Counted from the first letter of the stretch, positions 42,014 through 51,085 are shown. The stretch is DNA of 64,000 nucleotides from DASXRU01 sp034665305 (GCA_034665305.1 JAXDFZ010000014.1:248001-312000), one strand, 5' to 3'. Made by a program: numbers and translations. Notes: generated by a model not told the origin, from the letters alone.

Positions 42014-44887
42014 TTAGAGAAAACGGCTCGCAAGAATCTCGCGCGCCTTCCGAATCTGAGTGTAGACTGAAACAACGCTCACTCCTTCTGACTTTGCAAT
42101 TTCTTCCAATTCCTCTCCGAATACTAGCCAAGCTTCAACGATGTTCCAAGATCTCGGCGAAATGGCGTCTCGAATTTCCGCAATGAGCGCCTGCTCGTAA
42201 GGATCGCCGATATTGCTGGGAAGGGTGTCGGCTGCATCTAGCGGCTCATCGTCATCATCCTGATCGAATTCTTGTGCTAGCTCGAACTCGTCGTCTGGGC
42301 TCGATCCCTCACCCTTCCAAGTTAGATATGAATACCCCCTTGCATCTTCCGCTTCCGCCCGCCTGACATCATCCTCGTCGTCCTCCGCCCAAGGCCGTGG
42401 GGGTCGACGAAAATCCTCAAAAGCTCGCCGCTTCACACCAGATCGCTCTTGCTGGATTTGGCGTGCCAGCCAGAAAATGTATTGTTTACGTTTCTTTGGC
42501 TTGTCAGAAATCAGCCGGTCAAGACCCTTTGCGCCTCTCAATCTAATGTTAAGTTCGGAGACAATATCTTCAGGATCTTCCCCACTAGCTAACCCCACAA
42601 GGCGAGCTGCCTTTATCATGACGGGCTGCAATTCCAAAACCATGGACCAGTACTTATCAGTGCCTTTCTCGGCGATCCCCGTGATGCGTCGTGACGGGCT
42701 TTTCTCAGGCCCGGTAAGTGCCGATTCCTTCAACTCGACAGGAAGAAATGCGTTGGTAAGGCGAGCCTCATTGAAGGTCGCACGATCGAAGATGACCTGA
42801 GACAGAAAAGCGCCCGTCAAATCGGCGCCGGAGAAATCTACGCCCAATAGCTGGGCGCCTGTTAACGTTGAGCCTACCAAGCTCGCACCATGAAAGTTGC
42901 TTTGATTCAACTTGGCTTCCGAAAGATCGGTCTTATCCAGATTGGCCTTTTGCAGATTCGAACGTTCAAGTGCTGCTCGCGTCATGATTGCTTCTGATAG
43001 GTTAGCCCCAGAGAGATTGGCCTCGGTCATCACTGCCGCTGTTAAGTCGACCTGATCAAGCTGTGCCATCGATAGATCCATTTTAGGAGGGAGTGGCACG
43101 GCAAGTTGATCGACATTGTGCTCGTTTAGGAGCCTTGAGCGACGGATTGAATAAAGGCATATCAGCGCATTCTCAGACAAGAGCGAGCTGTACGGTCGGG
43201 TAAGAATATCCTCCAAGGCAGGTTCCAGCTGGACAAAATCGATCATGTCACGAAGAAAACCAAGTACCTCAGTCGAAATCCTCCGCGTATTGAGACAGGT
43301 GAGACAGTCGGTTGTGATCCGTGAGGCCAAATAGCGGGCGAAGAAGTATTCGCTATAAGACTTATGCGCAAATCCGTAATGACCCGCATTATCGCGCGTT
43401 AGAAAACTCGCTGTCCGAATTTCGCTGTCAATTTCAATAAACTGCTGGACATCAGCTATTTGGGGCGCCAACTCCGCTTTTACGTACTCGTTCAATTGTT
43501 TGTAGTGGATCGTAGGTGAATCTTCCTCCCAAAGACTCCGTGCCAACCCCATCAGGAAACTCAATTTGTGCTCTGGTGAGAGCACTTCTCGCCACTGATC
43601 CCTATGGATCCAAACGTCTGTAAAGACCTGATAAAGGGTAGCTGCGTTGATCTCGGAAACGGTCAGCTTGTCCAGAGACTTAACAATCATCTCCAGCAGC
43701 ATGGGTCGCTGGGACAACTCCATTAAGTTGTACGTATTCCGAATTTTGACTAATGCTTCAGTTGCGTCCTTAGGTTTCGCGAGCCGAAGGTATTCTTCAA
43801 TTTGATGAATATCAAACGGACGGAGGTAGGCTATGTTGAATCCCTTACGAGAAATGAGTTCCCAGTATAAATTCTTGGCCGTTTCGGAACCGTAGTCGCC
43901 GGTTCGGCCGAGCACCACCTCCTCTTCTTCAGTTCGGCTCTTGAAGTAATGAGTGCGGCAAGTAAGCATGACTTTTGCTCGGCCTCGCACGCATCTAGCA
44001 AGCTCCTGGAAATTTCTTTCGGTAACTTGCGGCGTCACCCTGGCGGCCATTTCGTCAAATCCATCAAAAATAAGAACAATCTGGCCTTGCGACAATGCAT
44101 ACTGAAAGGCATCGAAACTTACATCTTGAAGTCCACATCTGGCGGTGTGCGTCAGAACTAAGCCCTCCAAACTGAATTGCCTATCGGCCTTACGCAAGTC
44201 GATTAAGATTGGAAGTGGGTTCTCTAGAGAATTTTTAAGAAACTCTACAGCTAAGTTATGAGCCACCATGCGCGCCAGAAAAGACTTGCCGGTGCCGACA
44301 TCGCCCAACAATGTTAGCTGCTGCCAGTGGTCATCCTTCAGCCATTCTTCAATGAGCTCAAATGCGGGCAATGCCTCACCGATCGTGTCATAACCTGTCT
44401 CAGGCTCGATGAAAAGCTTTATGGGATATCGGTCGCTGGTTCGACATTCCCTAAGTAGATTCTGGACATAACCATGACCGTCAAGAAGTTGCGCCGCGAG
44501 GTCTCTAAAGAATGTAAGTTGAATTCCCTCCCTATTAGCATGAGAGGTAACTGAATCCGTGAAAGACGATCCGCTGACAATGCTCCCTAGGGCTGCCGGA
44601 TATTCCTGCCGCACTAGGCGTAGCTTAGTTATGAAATTGTCTATATGTTCTGTTGTGACCGGTCCAGCCTTACATTCAATCGCGCGATATATAATAAGAT
44701 CACCCAAACGCCGGGTTATGAATAGGTCGACTTGGCGACCGGAAAACAATCGGCCATGTTCGACCCCATAGTGCATGAGTCTGTAGAGCTCGACCACATT
44801 CTCCTCAAATGAGTAGCCTTTCCTATGACTTTCCCTCCCTTGTTTCCTACGGCTGTGATTCTGTGGGGTCTGAGGCGGGTGTACCAT
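42014..44887 (-). CDS. Nuclease-NACHT-pentapeptide-sigma-like fusion protein
   Basis: 957 residues, ATG with AGGAGG 4 nt upstream. (1) Residues ~24-135: Mrr/PD-(D/E)xK-type nuclease: FEEN (28-30), Asp54 in RQVDLF, Glu71-x-Lys73 in ECKAG. (2) ~170-525: NACHT NTPase with P-loop GDVGTGKS (195-202), Walker B LIFDGFDE (272-279), sensor Arg311 and the typical FAHKSYSEYFFARYL (506-520). (3) ~603-717: pentapeptide repeats (ANLSGANLSEA style). (4) ~745-825 resembles sigma region 2 (PEDIVSELNIRL, WLARQIQQER). (5) ~895-957 resembles sigma region 4 (ISPRSWNIVEAW, EEIAKSEGVSVVSVYTQIRKAREIL). Sampled 60-nt lines are 43-45% GC, against ~62% next door. Likely an anti-phage STAND sensor; the sigma-like end is unusual. 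Confidence 0.85.
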   Translation of the reverse strand: MVHPPQTPQNHSRRKQGRESHRKGYSFEENVVELYRLMHYGVEHGRLFSGRQVDLFITRRLGDLIIYRAIECKAGPVTTEHIDNFITKLRLVRQEYPAALGSIVSGSSFTDSVTSHANREGIQLTFFRDLAAQLLDGHGYVQNLLRECRTSDRYPIKLFIEPETGYDTIGEALPAFELIEEWLKDDHWQQLTLLGDVGTGKSFLARMVAHNLAVEFLKNSLENPLPILIDLRKADRQFSLEGLVLTHTARCGLQDVSFDAFQYALSQGQIVLIFDGFDEMAARVTPQVTERNFQELARCVRGRAKVMLTCRTHYFKSRTEEEEVVLGRTGDYGSETAKNLYWELISRKGFNIAYLRPFDIHQIEEYLRLAKPKDATEALVKIRNTYNLMELSQRPMLLEMIVKSLDKLTVSEINAATLYQVFTDVWIHRDQWREVLSPEHKLSFLMGLARSLWEEDSPTIHYKQLNEYVKAELAPQIADVQQFIEIDSEIRTASFLTRDNAGHYGFAHKSYSEYFFARYLASRITTDCLTCLNTRRISTEVLGFLRDMIDFVQLEPALEDILTRPYSSLLSENALICLYSIRRSRLLNEHNVDQLAVPLPPKMDLSMAQLDQVDLTAAVMTEANLSGANLSEAIMTRAALERSNLQKANLDKTDLSEAKLNQSNFHGASLVGSTLTGAQLLGVDFSGADLTGAFLSQVIFDRATFNEARLTNAFLPVELKESALTGPEKSPSRRITGIAEKGTDKYWSMVLELQPVMIKAARLVGLASGEDPEDIVSELNIRLRGAKGLDRLISDKPKKRKQYIFWLARQIQQERSGVKRRAFEDFRRPPRPWAEDDEDDVRRAEAEDARGYSYLTWKGEGSSPDDEFELAQEFDQDDDDEPLDAADTLPSNIGDPYEQALIAEIRDAISPRSWNIVEAWLVFGEELEEIAKSEGVSVVSVYTQIRKAREILASRFL

Positions 44888-45134
44888 GTTTCCTCCTGAA
44901 GTGTGAGTGTGAGTAGATTAACAGGCGTCCGCAATTAAGGTAAAGATTTCACTAACGAGTGAGCGCACTGAGTCCCGTGAAGCGCCCAAACAGTCCGCAG
45001 GAACCTTGCGAGATTTAGAGCGCACCTACTTAATAGTTTCAGGGATCATGCACGATTAGCCGACTGTGAGGTTTTGGAAAAACTCGGCTGTTGAGGAATC
45101 TTCCAATAGCTTTACGTAAAACGTAGATTGAGAT
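44888..45134. other. Non-coding segment of the cassette, with two dyads
   Basis: It holds the Shine-Dalgarno (CCTCCT on this strand, 44892-44897), a hairpin AGCCGA/TCGGCT (45058-45063 and 45084-45089), and a 13-bp dyad TACGT-AAA-ACGTA (45113-45125). No clear -10/-35 pair for the large gene was recognised. It could contain a promoter with operator, or a small RNA. Confidence 0.4.
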
Positions 45135-45761
45135 TCAGGGTGAATTAGCTTCATCTGCAGATGAAGCCGGCGCTCCTAGCCGCCTTTCGTCGCTCATTAA
45201 ACGCGATACGAAGAAAACGTAGTGGGCGCCGGAGAAAACTGCCAGCCCGAAAACGGTGGCATAAACGGTGGGCAGGTAATACCCCGTGCCGTGGGGGAAG
45301 CTGGCGGCGAATATGATGGTGGCGATGGCGAATATCTGAACCGTGGTGCTGACCTTTCCCAACCACGAGGGCCGAAAGCCGCGAAAACCAGTCATCATGT
45401 TGATGGCGGCCGCGCCGACAATGATGAAGACGTCGCGGCTGATCACTGCGATCGTGACCCAGAACGGCACCGGCAGATGCGCCGGCAGGGGAGTAGGAAA
45501 AACACTGCGCATGGACAACACGACAAATGAAGTTACCAGCATCAGTTTGTCGGCAATCGGATCCAATACGGTACCCAGTTGTGATTCCATCGCAAAGCGG
45601 CGGGCCAGCAACCCGTCCAAACCGTCTGTAACGCCGGCCAAAACAAACACTGCCAGGGCCCACCAAAACTTTTGGTAGAAGAGAAGCGAAACAAAGATCG
45701 GAATCAGCACCATGCGAAACATGGTGAGCAAGTTAGGAATCGTAATGATTCGTGAGGACAT
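45135..45761 (-). CDS. pgsA: CDP-diacylglycerol-glycerol-3-phosphate 3-phosphatidyltransferase
   Basis: 208 residues, integral membrane. It makes phosphatidylglycerol phosphate from CDP-diacylglycerol and glycerol-3-phosphate. The CDP-alcohol phosphotransferase signature is complete: DGLDGLLARRFAMESQLGTVLDPIAD (~43-68), giving D-G-x2-A-R-x8-G-x3-D-x3-D. Six hydrophobic segments. The last ~20 codons (DERRLGAPASS...) differ from the displaced copy at 41942-41997 (DERRHGNSSRG), suggesting the 3' end was exchanged during an insertion. The essential activity should be retained. Confidence 0.93.
   Translation of the reverse strand: MSSRIITIPNLLTMFRMVLIPIFVSLLFYQKFWWALAVFVLAGVTDGLDGLLARRFAMESQLGTVLDPIADKLMLVTSFVVLSMRSVFPTPLPAHLPVPFWVTIAVISRDVFIIVGAAAINMMTGFRGFRPSWLGKVSTTVQIFAIATIIFAASFPHGTGYYLPTVYATVFGLAVFSGAHYVFFVSRLMSDERRLGAPASSADEANSP
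45188..45243. repeat. Direct-repeat copy inside pgsA 3' end (right)
   Basis: Right-hand partner of 41942-41997, same orientation, nine mismatches in 56. It encodes residues of PgsA around AHYVFFVSRLMSDERR. Confidence 0.75.
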
Positions 45762-45848
45762 AGGTCAGAGAATCTTAGATCGCGGATCGGAAATAGTTAG
45801 ACGCTAACGTGGCAGAAACGTTCCGATGCTGGCCGGGCCTTCACAGCA

Positions 45849-46715
45849 TCAGGCGTTTCGCAGCTCGATCAGGGAGACTTCCGGAGGGCAACCATAGCGG
45901 ATCGGCAGCACGACCGTACCCAATCCGCGGGTTACGTAAATCTGGGTTTGCCCGCGACGTCCCAAGCCTTTGAGCAAGCGACGCCGGGGGCGACCGGAAA
46001 GGTTTTTCTCGGGACGCCACGCGACCTGGCCGCCGTGGGTATGCCCACTGAGAACCAGATCGACGCCGGCGCGGGCAGCCCGGCGCAGAATGATCGGGTT
46101 GTGGGCGAGCAGTAACTTCATCTCGCTTTCGATTGAACCCGCGAGTGCCAAAGGCAAGTCCTCAAGCCCCACCATCGTGTCGTCGACGCCGGCTAACCAG
46201 AAGGATGCGTCACCATGTGCGAACCTCAGTCCTTCGTTGACCAGCACGTGAATCCCTTCGGCTCGAAACAAGTCTGTGATCAGCGCTGCGTCGGTCCAAT
46301 GATCATGGTTCCCCAAAACCGCGTAGACGCCATAGCGGGCCTGTAATCTTCCGACCATTTCGGCGCAAGCCGCGGCGTATGAACGATCATGAGAAATGTA
46401 ATCACCGGTCAGCGCAATAATGTCCGGCTGCAAACGGTTCGCCATTTCGATAGCGCGTTCGATCTGTTCGGTTCCGGTGAAGGGGCTATGATGCAGGTCT
46501 GATAGCTGGACTACCTTAAATCCATTAAGGGCGGGGGGTAATTTATTGAGAACTACGGGCTGATGCTCGACGGTGATCAGAAAAGGTTCGCTTAAAGCGG
46601 CGCGCGCCGCTTGAGCTACTCCGGCGGCAAGTGTCCGCAGCGGCGTGTCTTTTTGGCGGAACTGGCGACGCCGGGGGACACTATTGCGCGCAGTCCGATT
46701 AGAAGAAATAGGCAT
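45849..46715 (-). CDS. Calcineurin-type metallophosphoesterase (YaeI-like)
   Basis: 288 residues. The metal-site motifs are in order: QLSDLHHS (~64-71), ALTGDYISHD (~96-105), GNHDHW (~131-136), LLAHNP (~205-210) and SGHTHGGQ (~222-229). These are the five blocks of the di-metal phosphoesterase family; the sequence type is YaeI/YkuE-like, which act on lipid-linked phosphates. The N-terminus is Arg-rich without a clear anchor. It is divergent from the DoxX gene and next to pgsA, so a membrane-lipid role is plausible. Confidence 0.85.
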   Translation of the reverse strand: MPISSNRTARNSVPRRRQFRQKDTPLRTLAAGVAQAARAALSEPFLITVEHQPVVLNKLPPALNGFKVVQLSDLHHSPFTGTEQIERAIEMANRLQPDIIALTGDYISHDRSYAAACAEMVGRLQARYGVYAVLGNHDHWTDAALITDLFRAEGIHVLVNEGLRFAHGDASFWLAGVDDTMVGLEDLPLALAGSIESEMKLLLAHNPIILRRAARAGVDLVLSGHTHGGQVAWRPEKNLSGRPRRRLLKGLGRRGQTQIYVTRGLGTVVLPIRYGCPPEVSLIELRNA

Positions 46716-46909
46716 ATTGTAGTTTTGATGAAACTTTCGGCGCCCCGAGTTATTGCAAATAGGCGACTATGAAGTTGCGCATTATATTTACCACTGCTGC
46801 CCAGCGCAAGCGACGAGCAGAGGATCCCTGCGCGAGAGGACTTTTCAATTCAGATGACTTAATATGACCGTTCACCAAGCCGCGAAATAGAGTGAAAGGA
46901 TCTGTTGCT

Positions 46910-47338
46910 ATGTTACGAAAACTGATCAAGACCTGGCCGGTCTGGATGCCGATACCGGTGCGATTGGCGCTGGGTGGGATTTTTATTGCCCACGGATGCC
47001 AGAAGGTCCTGGGCAAGTTTGGCGGGCCGGGCCTCAACAAGTTCATGTCATTTCCAGCGCCTTACCCTTTCATGCGCCCGGCGTGGTTGTGGATGGCGGC
47101 CGCCGCTCTGGGTGAACTGGTGGGCGGCGTACTTGTTTTGCTCGGGCTATTGACGCGCGTCGGCGCGTTCGTAATCGCGGTCACCATGATCGTCGCCATT
47201 TTCGGTGTGCACTGGCCAGTCTTCTTCAATCCCCAGGGTTTTGAATACCCGCTTGCCCTTCTGGCGATGGCTGTAGCTTTGCTGATCTCGGGCGGGGGGT
47301 ACGCGTCGTTTGATAAGGCGCTAACGCGCGGGCGGTGA
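46910..47338 (+). CDS. DoxX-family membrane protein
   Basis: 142 residues from the ATG at 46910 (AAAGGA 9 nt before; a GTG at 46892 is less likely). Four transmembrane helices. DoxX hallmark: RLALGGIFIAHGCQKVLGKFGGPGL (~15-40), and PAWLWMAAAALGELVGGVLVLLG. Members are linked to thiol/redox stress or quinone use in the inner membrane. No partner gene is adjacent. Confidence 0.85.
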   Translation: MLRKLIKTWPVWMPIPVRLALGGIFIAHGCQKVLGKFGGPGLNKFMSFPAPYPFMRPAWLWMAAAALGELVGGVLVLLGLLTRVGAFVIAVTMIVAIFGVHWPVFFNPQGFEYPLALLAMAVALLISGGGYASFDKALTRGR

Positions 47339-47437
47339 GCTGTCAGAGTTTAGTAACTGCAATCTGAGTTTTGCTGAAGCGAGAATGCCTCGGCCGAACC
47401 CCAAATCGTAAAAGCCTCCCAGTTAATTAATGACCAC

Positions 47438-48706
47438 ATGAAACGATCGCCACTGCTGGTCATCTTTGTCACTGTCTTCATCGACCTTCTGGGGTTTGGA
47501 ATTGTCATTCCAGTCCTGCCGTTCTACGCCGAAGGCACGCGCTTCAACGCGACACCTCGTACCGTGGGATTCCTGTTCGCCTCTTACTCGGTGATGCAGG
47601 TGATCTTTTCGCCTGTCCTCGGCCGGCTGTCTGATAAGTATGGCCGTCGACCGGTGTTGCTTCTGAGTCTTCTCGGAACCAGTCTGGGTTTCCTGATTCT
47701 GGGTCTCGCAAATACGCTCCTGCTTTTATTCGTCGGGCGAATCATTGATGGGATTTCCGGCGGAAATATTTCCACCGCCCAGGCGTACATAGCCGACATC
47801 ACAACTCGAGAAAATCGCGCCAAAGGGATGGGCATGATCGGCGCGGCGTTTGGCCTGGGGTTTATCTTTGGCCCGGCGATCGGCGGGATTCTCAGTCGCT
47901 GGGGCATTGGTGTGCCGTTTTTCTTCGCCGCGGGTTTGGCGCTGGCTAATGCAGTCCTGCTTTATTTCACCTTGCCGGAAACGGTAACTAAAGATCATCC
48001 AGCGCGAATTTCCGCCGCCCGCGGTCGCGGCTGGGCGCAATTGGTGAAGTCCTTTTCAGAACCACGCCTTGGATTCGTGCTGACGATCTACTTTTTCTTT
48101 ATCGTTGCGTTCTCGATTATGACGACGTCATTTTCGCTGTACACCATGTTCCGTTTTGGTTATGACGCCCAGCACAACGGTTGGCTCTTCGCCTACGTGG
48201 GTGTGATTGCCGTGATCATTCAGGGAGGATTGATTGGCAAACTGGTGAAGCGTTTCGGCGAGCTGCCGCTCATAATCGTCGGAGCGCTATTTTTCGCCGC
48301 CAGTCTCTTCGCGGTCCCGTTCGTGGGGCCGAACAACGGCGGCCTGATCGCGTTGTTGGTTGGGGGCGGCGTTTTCTCTTTGGGTAACTCTTTGTCGGCG
48401 CCGGCGCTCACTAGTTTGGCGTCAAAGAGTGTAGGTGCGGCGGAACAAGGCAGCGTGCTGGGAGTTACGCAATCGGTGGCGAGTTTGGCCAGGGCCGTGG
48501 GCCCGGCGTTAGCGGCGTTACTGATTCACAGCGCGATAGCGCATCAGGGCGCCGATCAGGTTCCGCACTACATGAGCGATCACTCGCTGTTCGTTACTTT
48601 CTGGACCGGCTCAGCCATCATGTTTGTAACTTTCCTGATCGCACTTTATTTTGCTCGCGCTCATGCTGCAGACTATTCCGACTCGGAATTACCTGCGGAA
48701 ACGTAA
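47438..48706 (+). CDS. MFS drug:H+ antiporter (TetA/DHA1-like)
   Basis: 422 residues, twelve transmembrane helices. N-terminal VFIDLLGFGIVIPVLPFYAE and motif A GRLSDKYGRRPVLL (~68-81) are of the TetA/Bmr subfamily, with motif C-like GFGLGFIFGPAIGG (~138-151). Probable exporter of small lipophilic compounds; substrate not predictable. It has its own unit, with no adjacent TetR-type regulator. Confidence 0.88.
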   Translation: MKRSPLLVIFVTVFIDLLGFGIVIPVLPFYAEGTRFNATPRTVGFLFASYSVMQVIFSPVLGRLSDKYGRRPVLLLSLLGTSLGFLILGLANTLLLLFVGRIIDGISGGNISTAQAYIADITTRENRAKGMGMIGAAFGLGFIFGPAIGGILSRWGIGVPFFFAAGLALANAVLLYFTLPETVTKDHPARISAARGRGWAQLVKSFSEPRLGFVLTIYFFFIVAFSIMTTSFSLYTMFRFGYDAQHNGWLFAYVGVIAVIIQGGLIGKLVKRFGELPLIIVGALFFAASLFAVPFVGPNNGGLIALLVGGGVFSLGNSLSAPALTSLASKSVGAAEQGSVLGVTQSVASLARAVGPALAALLIHSAIAHQGADQVPHYMSDHSLFVTFWTGSAIMFVTFLIALYFARAHAADYSDSELPAET

Positions 48707-48728
48707 GCCTGATTGCGTGCTTCGACCG

Positions 48729-49898
48729 CTATCTCACAAACGGCGCCAGCGGACCATCGGCGTTAATACTTTCCTTCAACACCTCAAAAGGAATCGTTAC
48801 GTACTGCGGGCCGGCGGCGTAGGGCCCGACCTGATACGCCTCAAACGTAATCGCCAGTGCTTTCCGGGTGATGGTCCAGTTCTTGTAATTTGCCGGTTTA
48901 GGCGCAGCCCCGGTTGCGATCCAACTCTCGGTTAACGAGGCGCTGGCGCCCTGGGCCTTCGCCTGTTTCTTCAAATCGTCAACGCAGTAAGCGGAGATCG
49001 TTTTCAAGTAAGTCGCCGTCGGTTGGAACAGATCGGCGAGCTTCAATAACTTGCCGTTCTTGAGATCGTAATTGACTGTTTCCGTGTTCGAGTTCGGATG
49101 AGCCGCGCCCCGCGAATATCCGCTGGTAACAAAACTAATACTGATTAAGTCGTCATTCGCCACGGCCACCGTATAACTGACGCTCAGATCGCTTCGCATA
49201 TCCGAATCCGCCGGTGGCTCTTCTTCTTCGGCCGCAATCGCCGCCAGGCCCTTCTTGAATTCGCCAATTCGCTTGAACGCGATGCCCCGGGACACGCCGT
49301 TAAACCGGAGCATCCGCGGATCGGTTGAGCCACTCAACTGCGGATAGACAGCGTCGATATCGCTCTTCAACTTTTCGTCAGATTCTTTGACCCGTTTGGC
49401 GACCAGCTCCAGAGTTCCGCTGAAATTTATCGGCTGTTCGCTAAGGCTGAACTTTGTTTGCTTGGGACTATTCGGCTTTGCCCAGGTGCCTTCGATTCTG
49501 ACGGCGGCGGGATCGGAAGTGTCCCATATTCCCCGGAACAGTCCGGTTTGCCCGCCGCCGGAGTCAAACTCAGATAGTTCGACATTGCCCTTTTGATCCA
49601 CAGTGCCTTTAAGTGTGATCGGCTTGCCGACCTTCAAGTAAGAATAACTGCCGGAGAGATCGCTGCCGGTATGGACCAGTTTCATTTGCAAATCGTTGCT
49701 GGCGCCAATGGTTCCGGCGAAGATTTTAGTTTCGCTAAGCGGACCCGGATTCGGTGTGGCTTCAGTGGCGACTGCGGGCGGACTATCGCCGGTGGCGTTC
49801 AGTGGTTGGCCCGGCATGCTTTGCCGCCTGCAACCTGGGAAGGCGAGTAACACCAATGCGGCCAGGGCCAACGTAGAATTAACGAAGATTCGTTTCAT
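48729..49898 (-). CDS. DUF4163/DUF3298 (RsiV/PdaC-like) lipoprotein
   Basis: 389 residues. Lipoprotein signal with LAFPGC (Cys23). Residues ~60-170 form a beta-rich unit (TIGASNDLQMKLVHTGSDLSGSYSY). C-terminal ~185-385 matches the DUF4163 plus DUF3298 pair (SVSYTVAVANDDLISISFVTSGYSRGAAHPN, then LKLADLF, then YVTIPFEVLKESI). This is the extracellular fold of RsiV and PdaC. Overlaps the CYTH gene by 4 nt (ATGA), so it is translated with it. Role likely in the envelope. Confidence 0.75.
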   Translation of the reverse strand: MKRIFVNSTLALAALVLLAFPGCRRQSMPGQPLNATGDSPPAVATEATPNPGPLSETKIFAGTIGASNDLQMKLVHTGSDLSGSYSYLKVGKPITLKGTVDQKGNVELSEFDSGGGQTGLFRGIWDTSDPAAVRIEGTWAKPNSPKQTKFSLSEQPINFSGTLELVAKRVKESDEKLKSDIDAVYPQLSGSTDPRMLRFNGVSRGIAFKRIGEFKKGLAAIAAEEEEPPADSDMRSDLSVSYTVAVANDDLISISFVTSGYSRGAAHPNSNTETVNYDLKNGKLLKLADLFQPTATYLKTISAYCVDDLKKQAKAQGASASLTESWIATGAAPKPANYKNWTITRKALAITFEAYQVGPYAAGPQYVTIPFEVLKESINADGPLAPFVR

Positions 49899-50491
49899 CG
49901 CTTCTGACTTCCAGAGCCTGCCGCTGCGTAGCGCACCACTGCTTCCTTGATGTCGGCAAACGTCAACTCACTCAATCGGCCGCCGCTGAAGGTTTCATCA
50001 TTGGTAACTTCGGCGAGGGCGAATGATGGCGGGGGAAAGTTCTCCATTTCGGCGTCACTCGCAAAGCTTACTTCGGCGAGCACCAGACCAAAAAGATCGC
50101 CCAGGAACATATCGATCGCAAAAGTGTGACCCTCGTAATCAAAGTGGTAGCGGTTTTTGCGAATTTCATTAGCGTCAGAGATTGCGAGGCTTTCCGTCTC
50201 CAGCGCGTTCAGGTAAGTGTTCGTGATAATCGTCCGGGAAAGGTCGCGCGGATCGGGCGCAAACTTCTGCGTAAACTTTATGGTCCACTTGTTGGTCTTC
50301 GGATCGCGCACTTTGCGTAAGCGCAGGCGCGTGCCGGTGATGTAGTTGTCGGTGATTTGCACATGCGGATCGGCACGCGATAGTCCTTCGGGGAGATCCT
50401 GCAAAAGAAAGCGCCGCTCGCGTTCGACGTGCGCGTACTTGCTCTCGGCGGGCATGATGGTGTTTTGATCGGTTAGTTTTGCGACGCCCAT
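49895..50491 (-). CDS. CYTH-domain protein (triphosphate tunnel enzyme family)
   Basis: 198 residues from the ATG at 50491 (a TTG at 50497 or ATG at 50455 are alternatives). The N-terminal signature is HVERERRFLL, in place of the canonical ExExK. Alternating charged strands follow, RLRLRKVRD and KWTIKFTQK, later RNRYHF and IDMFLGDLFGLVLAEVSF. They line the tunnel binding a triphosphate and metal ions. Family reactions include triphosphate hydrolysis. The two adjacent genes on each side form its operon. Confidence 0.8.
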   Translation of the reverse strand: MGVAKLTDQNTIMPAESKYAHVERERRFLLQDLPEGLSRADPHVQITDNYITGTRLRLRKVRDPKTNKWTIKFTQKFAPDPRDLSRTIITNTYLNALETESLAISDANEIRKNRYHFDYEGHTFAIDMFLGDLFGLVLAEVSFASDAEMENFPPPSFALAEVTNDETFSGGRLSELTFADIKEAVVRYAAAGSGSQKR

Positions 50492-50497
50492 TTTCAA

Positions 50498-51076
50498 TTA
50501 GATCCTTCGCGAGTCATAGGCCCAATGTAGTAGCGCTTGTCGCTGGCGGCGCCGGCACGACAGGTCGCCCGGCCGGCAGTGTTTCTCAATCTGGGCTTCG
50601 TGCCGGCGCAGCGCCTTCCAGCGCTTGATTTGCCGTTCGTCATCAGCACAGCGCCGGCCCATAAAATACCGGCAGTACCATTGAAACCAACCGCGCGGAT
50701 CTTCGTGGTATAGCCAACCCTTCTGACGCCAGACGGAAAGTGACTGCGACGCATTCACCTTGAAAAAATTGAGTTTCGGATCATGCCGTTCATGACAAAG
50801 CTTTGCGTCGGCAAACCAATCCGCGGGAAACTCCGGCGCGCAGTCCGTCATATACTTGCCGCCGAAAACTCCCAACGCCAGCATTTGTTTGGGCGTCAGC
50901 TCCGGTCGAAACTCCGGATCGAAGTTCCTACCTATCGGCTGCGTACAAAAGTATACGTAGCTCCGCTGCATCAAATCATTAACCAGCACACGGCGCGGTC
51001 TGTTCATAACCCATGACAGATGATAGCGCGTCGCGCCGCTGCTGTAACGCAAACCTTCATAGCGCAGCGACGGCAT
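50498..51076 (-). CDS. Conserved protein, unknown function
   Basis: 192 residues. I recognise the type: a small soluble family with strongly conserved ELTPKQMLALGVFGGKYMTDC (~59-79), EFPADWF, WLYHEDPRGWFQWYCRYFMGRR (~121-142) and C-terminal CRRRQRQALLHWAYD. It is found in scattered bacteria and some eukaryotes, function unknown. Many Trp, Tyr, Cys and Arg suggest a nucleic-acid or cofactor site. It precedes the CYTH gene by a few nucleotides, so the two are probably co-expressed. Confidence 0.8.
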   Translation of the reverse strand: MPSLRYEGLRYSSGATRYHLSWVMNRPRRVLVNDLMQRSYVYFCTQPIGRNFDPEFRPELTPKQMLALGVFGGKYMTDCAPEFPADWFADAKLCHERHDPKLNFFKVNASQSLSVWRQKGWLYHEDPRGWFQWYCRYFMGRRCADDERQIKRWKALRRHEAQIEKHCRPGDLSCRRRQRQALLHWAYDSRRI

Positions 51077-51085
51077 CAGACCCGA

